64,000 bases of DNA from Streptomyces sp. WAC08241 (GTDB lineage: Bacteria > Actinomycetota > Actinomycetes > Streptomycetales > Streptomycetaceae): positions 372,001-436,000 of the forward strand of contig CP042279.1 of NCBI GenBank assembly GCA_007858575.1. The letters are read 5' to 3'. The stretch's first letter is position 1, and each line of letters opens with the position of its first letter. A program made the translations under genes and the position numbers. The notes below the pieces were generated by a model. That model did no database searches, was not told the DNA's origin, and saw only the letters and a program-made list of their open reading frames with translations. Below, in pieces: positions 57,074 to 64,000 of this stretch.

Positions 57074-57636
57074 TCAGACCAGGCCGCCGTCGGCGGTCAG
57101 CGACTGCCCGTTGACCCACTGGCCCCCGGGCGAGCAGAGGAAGTCCACCAGGTGCGCCGCGTCCCGCGGGTGCCGAGGCGGCCGAGCGGGGTCCTCCGCA
57201 CGACCTCCTCCCGCAGCTCCTCCGACATCCAGCCGGTGTCCACCGGGCCCGGGTCGACGACGTTCGCGGTGACCCCGAGGTGCGCGAACTCGTGGGCGGC
57301 CGCCAGGGTGATGCGGTCCAGGGCGCCCTTGCTCGCCCCGTACGGGAGGTTCCCCACGGTGTGGTCGCTGGTCAGGGCGACGACGCGGCCGGTCCCGTGG
57401 ACTCCGGTGAAGCGCCGGCCGTACTCCCGTACCAGCAGCCAGGACGCGCGCGCGTTGACCGCGACGAGGATCGCCTCGGTCGCGCCCCGCTCGACGCCCC
57501 ACTCCATGCGCAGGTCGTAGGGGGTCCAGTGGGTGAGGACGAGGTCCCAGCCCGAGTCCGCGAGGCGCCGGGCGACGGCCGCGCCGATGCCGACGGTACG
57601 GCCGACCCCGGTCACGAGGGCGAGGGGACGGGCCAT
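57074..57636 (-). CDS. Short-chain dehydrogenase/reductase with an internal gap
   Basis: Rossmann-fold oxidoreductase, only about 188 residues against 240-250 for relatives. ATG at 57636 (MARPLALVTGVGRTVGIGAA), with the cofactor loop TGVGRTVGIG. Conserved later parts are FTGVHGTGRVVALTSDHTVG, the catalytic YGASKGALDRITLAAAHEF and PGPVDTGWMSEELREEVVRR. About 50 residues that normally lie between GATEAI and VNARASW, including the central Asn/Asp region, are missing near 57465. One further base is lost near 57172. With the gap it is unlikely to be active; it may be a deletion or an assembly fault. Confidence 0.75.
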
Positions 57637-57764
57637 GCGGCGGCTCTCCTTCGGTCGGTACGGGGGCGGGCGCGGAGGGGCCCTCCGGGGCCGTGGACAC
57701 GCTGGAGAGCGGCCTGACGGAGCGTCAAAGGGTTTGTGGGAGCGCTTCCTCGCGAGGGCGGCCC

Positions 57765-60590
57765 TCACCAGGCCAGGTCCTCCAGCGCGTCCAGGTCCGG
57801 CATCGCCGCCTCCGCCGGTTCGGAGGTGCCCGTGCCCGCCCGCAGCTCGGCCCAGATCGTCTTGCCGCGCCGGCCGTACCGCGTGCCCCAGCGTTCCGCG
57901 TACTGCGCGACCAGATAGAGCCCGCGCCCGCCCTCGTCCGTCGCCGCCGCGTGCCGCAGGTGCGGCGAGGTGCTGCTGCCGTCCGAGACCTCGCAGATCA
58001 GCGTCCGGTCGTGGAGCAGCCGCACGCGCACCGGGTCCGCGCCGTACCGCACCGCGTTCGTGATCAGCTCGCTGAGGATCAGCTCCGCCGAGAACGCGAG
58101 CCCGTCGAGCCCCCACTCCGACAGCTTCGCCGCCGCCGCGTTCCGCACCGGCGACACCGCCGACGGGTCCCGTACCACCTCCCACTCGGCGATCCGCTCC
58201 CGGTCGAGGAGCCGGGTCCGCGCCACCAGGAGCGCGATGTCGTCGCGCGGCGCGGGCGGGAGGAGCGTCGCGAAGACGTCCGCGCAGGTCTGCTCCGGGC
58301 TCCGGTCCGGCCGGGCGAGCGCGGACCGCAGCAGCCCGAGCCCCGCGTCGAAGTCCCGCCCCTGGTCCTCCACGAGGCCGTCGGTGAAGAGCACCAGCTT
58401 GCTGCCCTCCGGCAGCCGCAGCTCCGTCGACGCGAACGGCGCCTCGCCCAGGCCGAGCCCGAGCGGCAGCCCCGGCGACAGCGCGGGGAACTCCACCCGT
58501 CCGTCGGGCGCCACGAGCGCGGGCCCGGGATGGCCCGCGCTCGCCACCGTGCACACCCCGGAGGCCGGATCGTAGATCGCGTACAGACAGGTCGCGCCGG
58601 TGATGCCCTCGTCGCGCCGCCGCCCCTCCCCGTCCGTCCCCTCCGTCTCCCGGGAGTCGATCCGGCCCGTCAACTCGTCCAGGTGGCCCAGGAGTTCGTC
58701 CGGCGGCACGTCCAGGGTCGAGAAGTTGTGCACGGCCGTGCGCAGCCGGCCCATGGCCGCCGCCGCGTGCAGCCCGTGCCCCACCACGTCCCCCACCACG
58801 AGCGCCACCCGCGCCCCCGGCAGCGGGATCACGTCGAACCAGTCGCCGCCCACCCCCGCCTTCGCCGGGAGGTAGCGGTGCGCGACCTCCACCGCGCTCT
58901 GCTCCGGCAGCACCCGGGGCAGCAGGCTCCGCTGGAGCGACACCGCCATCGCGTGCTCCCGGGTGAACCGGCGCGCGTTGTCGATCGCGACCGCCGCCCG
59001 CGCCGCCAGCTCCTCCGCGAACGACAGGTCCTCCTCCCCGAACGGCTCCGGCGTGTCCGCCCGCCAGAAGTTCGCCATCCCGAGGACCACCCCCGGGCCA
59101 GCAGCGGCACCGTGAGCAGCGAGTGCATCCCGTACGCGAGCGCGTGCGCCGCCCCTCCGGGTCCTGCGCCCGCCAGCCCTCCGCCTCGGCCAGCTCCGGC
59201 TGCACCACCGCGTGCCCCGAGGACAGGGCCATGGCCATCGGGGTGCTGGGCACGTCGAAGCGGACGGTGTCCCCGACCGGCTGGAGCGGCCGGTCCGGCC
59301 GCAGCCCGCTCAGCGCCGTCCGCCGCATCTCCGCCGACGCGGCCGCCGTCTCCACGATCTCGGAGGGCTCCTCCCCGCGCAGCACCGGCTCCAGGAGCTC
59401 CACCGTGGCGAAGTCCGCGAACCGCGGCACCGCCACCTCCGCCAGCTCCTCCGCCGTCCGCACGACCTCCAGGGTCGTGCCGATCCGGACCCCCGCCTCG
59501 TAGAGCAACTGGAGCCGGCCCCGGGCCAGCGCCGCCCGGCCGGACAGCGCGGCCAGCTCGGTGGTGTCCCGCATCGTCATCACGCAGCCGGACTCGGAGC
59601 CGTGCGGCAGCGTGGGCCGCACGCTCACCGCGAGCAGCCGGTCGCCCGCCCGGTGCACCTCGTCGGTCGCCGCCTCCCCCGACTCCAGGAGCTCGACCGT
59701 ACGCGGGTCCAGACCCAGCTCCGAGACGTGCCGCCGCTCGGCCTCCGGCCCCAGGCCGAGCAGCCGGCGCGCCTCGTCGTTGGCGAGCAGCAGCCGGTGG
59801 TCGGAGTCGATGATCAGGACCCCTCCCGCACGGCGTGCAGCACCGCCTCGTGGTGCTCCTTCATCCGGGTCATCTCCGCCGGCCCCAGGCCGTGCGTCTG
59901 CCGCCGCAGCCGCCTGCTCACCAGGGCCGCCCCCGCCCACCGCCACCAGGAGCGCGCCGCCCGCCGCCCCGGCGAGCAGCGGCAGCCGGTCCTGGACGGA
60001 GTGCGCGATGTTCTCCACCTCGATGCCGCTGGTCACCAGGCCGACGATCTTGCCCCGGTCGTTCACCACGGGCACCACGGCCCGCACCGCGTCGTTCGGC
60101 GCCCCTCGAAGATCTCCGTGTACGACTCGCCGTCCACCGCCGCCCGGGAGAGGTCGCCGACCGCCCTGCGGCCGATCAGGTCCGGCTGCGAGTCGGTGTA
60201 CCGCATCCCGTCGGGGCCCAGGATCGCGATGAAGTCGAGCCGCGTGGCCCGCCGGATCGCCTCGGCCTCGTCCTGGAGCCGCGCCGTCGGATCGGGCGAG
60301 GCCAGCGCCGCGTCGATGCCCGGGGCGTTCGCCAGCGCCTCCGCGACCGCGAGCGAGCGGGCCCGGGCGTCCCGCTCGGTGTCCCGCCGCTCCTGGTAGA
60401 ACGTGACGAACACCGCCGCCACGATCACCAGGAGCGCGATCAGCGCCTCCAGGGCGAAGACCTGCCCGGCGACGCTCCGCAGCCCGGTCTCGCGCCGCTT
60501 CCCCTTCTCCCGCCGCGCCCGCCCCCGATCCCGCGCCCGGTCCCGGCCGGTGCCGGGGCCCGGGCCGTCCCGCCGCCTGCGCGGGGTCAT
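57765..60590 (-). CDS. Sensor SpoIIE-type serine phosphatase with PAS, GAF and anti-sigma-like ATPase domains; frameshifted
   Basis: About 940-residue membrane-bound signalling protein. ATG at 60590; basic N-terminus, then helix ALEALIALLVIVAAVFVTFY, an extracytoplasmic sensor (ATRLDFIAILGPDGMRYTDS, RAVVPVVNDRGKIVGLVTSG), PAS (GVLIIDSDHRLLLANDEARR), GAF (LYEAGVRIGTTLEVVRTAEE), SpoIIE/PP2C (GGDWFDVIPLPG, VVGDVVGHGLHAAAAMGRL, RDDIALLVAR) and a C-terminal RsbW-like ATPase (LILSELITNAVRYG, DEGGRGLYLVAQYAERWG). It can act on sigma-factor regulators in both directions. Breaks near 60105, 59935, 59822, 59150 and 59095. The start overlaps the stop of the next phosphatase. Confidence 0.87.
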
Positions 60591-62653
60591 CCCGTGCTCC
60601 GGGCGATCAGGAGCGCCACGTCGTCCGGCGCGCCCGGTCGGCGCAGCGCCTTCAGCAGCAGGTCGCAGGTCTCCTCCAGGGACCCGCGCGCCTCGTCGAG
60701 CAGGCCCACGAGCAGGGCGAGCCGCTCGTCGATCGCCTCGTCGCGGGTCTCGATCAGACCGTCCGTGTAGAGCACCAGGCGGTCCCCGGGCCGAAACGGC
60801 ACCCGGGCCGTGCGGAAGGTGCCGCCGCCCACCCCCAGCGGCACCCCGGTCGAGAGCCGCACCAGCTCGGCCGGACCGTCCGCCGGGACCCGCACGGGCG
60901 GCAGGTGGCCCGCGTTCGCGATCCGGCACCGCTCCCTGGCCGGGTCGTGCACGGCGAAGAGACAGGTCGCGATGTAGTGCTCCAGGCCCTCCGTGATCCG
61001 GTCCAGGTGCCGCAGGACCTGCGCCGGGGACAGGTCGAGGTCCGCGAACGCGCAGGTCGCCGTCCGCAGCCGGCCCATCGTCGCCGCCGCGTCGATCCCG
61101 CTGCCCATCACGTCCCCGACGACGAGCGCCGTCTTGTCGTCGGGCAGCGGGATCACGTCGTACCAGTCCCCGCCGACCTCGCTCGACGCCTGCGCCGGCT
61201 GGTAGCGGGCCGCGACCTCCAGGCCCGCCCGCGCGGGCGGCGCCCCGGCAGCAGGCTGCGCTGGAGCGTCACCGCCGAGTTCCGCACGCTCTGGTACCAG
61301 CGCGCGTTGTCGATGCTCACCGCCGCCCGGGCCGCCAGCTCCGTCGCGAGCAGCACGTCGTCCCCGTCGAACGGCAGCGCGTTGCGGTCCCGCTTGAGGT
61401 CGAGCGCGCCGAGCACCTCGCCGCGCGCGATCAGCGGCACCGCGAGGTACGAGTGGACCCCGGCCCTGGCCAGCATCTCCGCCGCCTCCGGGCTCCGCGC
61501 GATCCGCGACAGGTCCCCGGGCCCGACCCGCTCCACCAGGACCGGCAGACCCGTGTGCACGCACCGGGTGACCAGCCGGTCCGCCCCGTACATCGCGACC
61601 GACCCCGGCGGGTCGGCGGCCGGCAGCGCCTCCGTGGGCCCCGACGCCTTCACAGCGAGCGCGCGGAACAGCGCCGGGCCCTCCTCCTCCGGCGCCCCCG
61701 GCCTGCGCAGCGACAGGACGGAGTCCAGGACGTCGACGGCCGCGACGTCCGCGAGCGCCGGCACCACGACCGAGGCCAGCTCGTCGGCGGTCCGCTCCAC
61801 CTCCAGGGTGGTGCCGACCCGGGCCGAGGCGTCCGCGATGAGCGCGAGCCGCCGCCGGGACCGGTCCGCCTCCGCGTCCGCCCGGTGCCGCTCGGTCACG
61901 TCGATCACCGAGGCCGCCACGCCCAGGACCCGGCCCTCGCCGCCTTCGAGGCGGTAGAAGGACACCGACCAGACGTGGTCGCGGCCCGGGTCCGCGGGGT
62001 CCGGCCCACCGTGGAGTGGTCGAGCACCGGCTCCCCGACTCCAGGACCGTCCGCAGCACCTCCTCCACCCCCGGCGCGTCGATCGCCGGCAGCATGTCGG
62101 AGATCCGCCGCCCGGTGTGCAGGGCGGCCGGGATGCCGTTGATCCGCTCCAGGGCCGGGTTCACCAGGACGAAGCGCAGCGCGGTGTCGAAGACGGCGAG
62201 GCCGATCGGGGACTGGGAGACGAGCCGGTCGGAGAGGGCCAGCTCGGCCTCGACCCGCTCGACGGCGGTCCGGTCGGCGGCGATCCCCAGGGCGTAGAAC
62301 CCGCCCAGGTCGTCGGTGAGCCGCATGTTGCGGAACTCCACCTGCCGGGTGGAGCCGTCCTTGTGCCGCACGGGGAAGGTGCCCGACCAGGCCGTGCCGG
62401 CGGCGAGCACCTCGCCGAAGAGGCGCATCGCCTCCTCGCGGTGGTCGTCGCCGACGATCAGCCGGGCCACGTACTGGCCGAGGGCCTCCTCGGCGGGGAA
62501 GCCGAAGAGGGCCTCCGCCTGCGGGCTCCACAGCACGATCCGGCCGCGCGCGTCCACGACGACGGCCGCGACCCCGAGCACGTCGAGCAGCCCCTTGCCG
62601 TCCAGGGGCACCCCGACCCGCCCCGCCGTCCCAGGGAAGGAACCGGCCGTCAC
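60587..62653 (-). CDS. Cytosolic PAS-PAS-GAF-SpoIIE serine phosphatase; frameshifted
   Basis: About 690-residue PPM phosphatase without a membrane segment. GTG at 62653 (VTAGSFPGTAGRVGVPLDGK). Order: PAS (LGVAAVVVDARGRIVLWSPQ, AEALFGFPAEEALGQYV), second PAS (SPIGLAVFDTALRFVLVNPA), GAF (VGTTLEVERTADELASVVVP, AGVHSYLAVPLIARGEVLGA) and PP2C (VGGDWYDVIPLPDDKTALVV, GDVMGSGIDAAATMGRLRTA, DDVALLIAR). Breaks near 62010-62040 and 61240. It is upstream of, and overlaps, the larger phosphatase gene, so the two are co-translated. Confidence 0.87.
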   Translation of the reverse strand: MTAGSFPGTAGRVGVPLDGKGLLDVLGVAAVVVDARGRIVLWSPQAEALFGFPAEEALGQYVARLIVGDDHREEAMRLFGEVLAAGTAWSGTFPVRHKDGSTRQVEFRNMRLTDDLGGFYALGIAADRTAVERVEAELALSDRLVSQSPIGLAVFDTALRFVLVNPALERINGIPAALHTGRRISDMLPAIDAPGVEEVLRTVLESGSRCSTTPRWAGPRGPGPRPRLVGVLLPPRRRRGPGPGRGGLGDRRDRAAPGGRGGGPVPAAARAHRGRLGPGRHHPGGGADRRRAGLGRGAGARGRRGRRRPGLRPVAAQAGGAGGGGPGAVPRARCEGVGAHGGAAGRRPAGVGRDVRGGPAGHPVRAHGSAGPGGAGRARGPVADRAEPGGGGDAGQGRGPLVPRGAADRARRGARRARPQAGPQRAAVRRGRRAARDGAGGPGGGEHRQRALVPERAELGGDAPAQPAAGAPPARAGLEVAARYQPAQASSEVGGDWYDVIPLPDDKTALVVGDVMGSGIDAAATMGRLRTATCAFADLDLSPAQVLRHLDRITEGLEHYIATCLFAVHDPARERCRIANAGHLPPVRVPADGPAELVRLSTGVPLGVGGGTFRTARVPFRPGDRLVLYTDGLIETRDEAIDERLALLVGLLDEARGSLEETCDLLLKALRRPGAPDDVALLIARSTG

Positions 62654-62717
62654 CCTGCCTCCTCCCGCCGCGCCCGCGCTTTTCCTCCATGCTCCCCGCC
62701 CGGAGGCCGCGCCGCAC

Positions 62718-63147
62718 CTAGGGGGCCAGGGGGCGTCCGTGTCCTTCCGCTTCTCGTGCCGCAGCGCGAGCCCCGTCACGAGCGCGCCGAGCCCCTCCCA
62801 CAGGCCCACGCCCAGGAAGCCGGACGGGGCGCGGCCGGTGACGACGGCGAGGGTGAAGACCGCGCAGGTGAGGAGGCGGAAGGGGACCGTCCAGCGGAAG
62901 AACGGCTTCCAGTCGGCGAGCGCGGCCAGGACGTAGTAGACGCCCATGTTGAGCGCGGCCATCGAGGAGGCCGTCAGGAAGACCAGGGTGTGGTCGCCGT
63001 CCGCCCGCCCGCCGTCGGGCACCGGCTCGAAGCCCATGACCGTGAGCAGGGCGTCCGGGGCGACCAGGCCCACCACGCCGAGCGCGCGGCGGCGAGCACG
63101 CCGAAGACCGCCATGGTCCAGCCGGACAGGGAACGGGGCAGACGCAC
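62718..63147 (-). CDS. Four-helix membrane protein of unknown function; frameshifted
   Basis: About 143 residues. GTG at 63147 (VRLPRSLSGWTMAVFGVLAA). Hydrophobic segments: MAVFGVLAAARALGVVGLVA, TLVFLTASSMAALNMGVYYV, RLLTCAVFTLAVVTGR and LGVGLWEGLGALVTGLALRH. A loop reads VMGFEPVPDGGRADGDH. One break near 63088 and one near 62725; restoring a C gives an end at the TAG at 62718 rather than the apparent read-through into the phosphatase gene. No domain recognised. It is just upstream of the phosphatase pair on the same strand. Confidence 0.65.
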
Positions 63148-63273
63148 GGGGGTCTCTCCGCGAGGCGAGGGCGAACAGGGGTACGGGATCGAATGCGTGC
63201 TCGGATGCGAGCGTGCCCCTGCATATCGCGTGACGGGGCCCGACGGCCAATCGGGCCCCGCCCACCGTCACTT

Positions 63274-63327
63274 CGACGCCACCGACGCCACCGACGCCAC
63301 CGACGCCACCGACGCCACCGACGTCAC
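63274..63327. repeat. 9-bp minisatellite
   Basis: CGACGCCAC is repeated five times in tandem from 63274, followed by one CGACGTCAC variant; a looser CGACG(C/T)C pattern continues to about 63350. It lies in the gap 63148-63354, just beyond the penicillin-binding protein stop; nothing else is seen there. Confidence 0.9.
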
Positions 63328-63354
63328 GCCGACGCCCCCGACGTCACGCCGAGG

Positions 63355-64000
63355 TCACTTCAGCGCCGCCGCCATCATCTTCTGCGCCACCGGCGCCGCC
63401 AGGCCGTTGCCGCTGACCTCGGAGCGGGCCGCGCCCGAGTCCTCGATCATCACCGCGACGGCCACCTGCTTCCCGGTCGACGAGTCCTTCGCGTACGAGG
63501 TGAACCAGGCGTACGGCGTCTTGCTGTTGTTCTCGCCGTGCTGCGCGGTGCCCGTCTTGCCGCCGACCTCCGCCCCGGCGACCGCCGCGTTGGTGCCGGT
63601 GCCCTCCTCCACCACGGTCACCATCGCGCTGCGCAACTGCTCGGCCGTCGAGGAGGAGACGATCCGCCGGGTGTCCCCGTCCTCGTACGAGACGAGCGCG
63701 TCGCCGTCGGAGTCCTCGACCCGCGACACCATGTGCGGGGCCGCGAGGAGGCCGTCGTGGGCGATCGCCGCCGACACCATGGCCATCTGGAGCGGGGTGG
63801 CCGTCACGTCGAACTGGCCGATGCCGCTGAGCGCCGTCTGCGCCGGGTCCATCGCCGACGGGTACACGCTCGCGTACGCCCGGACCGGGACGTCCAGCCC
63901 GGCGTCGTTGAAGCCGAACTTCTCGGCCGTCGCCCGCACCTTGTCCTGCCCCAGGTCGGCGGCCATCTTGCCGAAGACGTTGTTGCAGGAGTACCGCAGC
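63355..64000 (-). CDS. Class B penicillin-binding protein (transpeptidase), N-terminus outside window
   Basis: C-terminal 215 residues of a peptidoglycan transpeptidase; the beginning lies beyond base 64000. Visible active-site motifs are SxN as RYSCNNVFGKMAADLG near the window edge and KTG as EVGGKTGTAQHG. Other typical blocks: LSGIGQFDVTATPLQMAMVS, VVEEGTGTNAAVAG, PYAWFTSYAKD and ARSEVSGNGLAAPVAQKMMA. Layout and the ending match PbpA-type proteins of Streptomyces elongation/sporulation clusters, but the SxxK motif and the N-terminal dimerisation domain cannot be seen. The frame is intact in the visible part. Confidence 0.88.
   Translation of the reverse strand, partial: LRYSCNNVFGKMAADLGQDKVRATAEKFGFNDAGLDVPVRAYASVYPSAMDPAQTALSGIGQFDVTATPLQMAMVSAAIAHDGLLAAPHMVSRVEDSDGDALVSYEDGDTRRIVSSSTAEQLRSAMVTVVEEGTGTNAAVAGAEVGGKTGTAQHGENNSKTPYAWFTSYAKDSSTGKQVAVAVMIEDSGAARSEVSGNGLAAPVAQKMMAAALK

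Noticed and set aside
57097-60087. Apparent fusion of phosphatase and SDR in one frame
   Set aside because: The joined reading alternates between true and false frames; both genes have their own conserved start and end.
60587-63271. Apparent 894-codon fusion of a membrane protein with a SpoIIE phosphatase
   Set aside because: The read-through depends on a lost base near 62725; restoring it ends the membrane protein at 62718 and leaves the phosphatase GTG at 62653.

Overview
This window is high-GC actinobacterial DNA, almost certainly from a Streptomyces chromosome core. The evidence is heavy third-position G/C, mycothiol-type enzymes, whiA, rbpA, an actinobacterial sufR-led suf operon and a SpoIIE-phosphatase gene pair. 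From memory, the gene order uvrA-uvrC-rapZ-yvcK-whiA / gap-pgk-tpiA-secG-rbpA-pgi / pgl-opcA-zwf-tal-tkt / ctaB-ctaA / sufRBDCSU / dapD is the conserved Streptomyces arrangement.

Layout. 0-2.3 kb (minus): an MFS symporter running off the left edge, an MBL-fold hydrolase and a maleylpyruvate-isomerase-family protein. 2.5-6.2 kb: uvrA with a Lys/Ala-rich tail, then a Tat-type Rieske lipoprotein. 6.3-8.9 kb: an XRE-like regulator divergent from a secreted papain-like protease and its coupled membrane-anchored partner. 9-14 kb: uvrC-rapZ-yvcK-whiA, every junction overlapping. 14.3-17.2 kb: a secreted M14 carboxypeptidase. 17.5-23.3 kb: lower glycolysis plus secG, rbpA and pgi. 23.3-25.4 kb: two membrane PH-domain proteins. 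25.5-32.1 kb (minus): a pentose-phosphate operon tkt-tal-zwf-opcA-pgl. 32.4-36.7 kb: haem O and haem A synthases around a small unknown protein, then a two-gene ABC exporter. 36.8-43.5 kb: the suf Fe-S assembly operon behind a SufR box and an iron-box-like palindrome. 43.5-48.8 kb: VOC protein, polytopic membrane protein, SMR pump with TetR regulator behind a four-unit operator array, dapD, a DapA homologue and an ABM protein. 48.8-57.6 kb: secreted nuclease-like protein, unknown protein, PhoX-like phosphatase, double TerD protein, small unknown, AraC regulator and a shortened SDR. 57.8-64 kb (minus): two SpoIIE-type phosphatases, a membrane protein and a class B penicillin-binding protein cut by the right edge.

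The genes form a coherent core-metabolism block. Glycolysis and the oxidative/non-oxidative pentose pathway sit together, with YvcK, RapZ and WhiA upstream. Haem and Fe-S supply lie next to the likely iron and Fe-S sensing sites.

Sequence quality matters here. Nearly every gene longer than about 600 bases is broken by single-base indels, mostly the loss of one C or G in a short run. Conserved protein sequence resumes in another frame at each break. I treat these as one gene each and as probable sequencing errors. A few lesions are of another kind: a 164-bp degenerate duplication inside secG, a roughly 50-residue gap in the SDR, an in-frame amber codon in pgl and a duplicated 3' end of the ABC ATPase gene. 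No rRNA, tRNA, CRISPR array or insertion sequence was seen.
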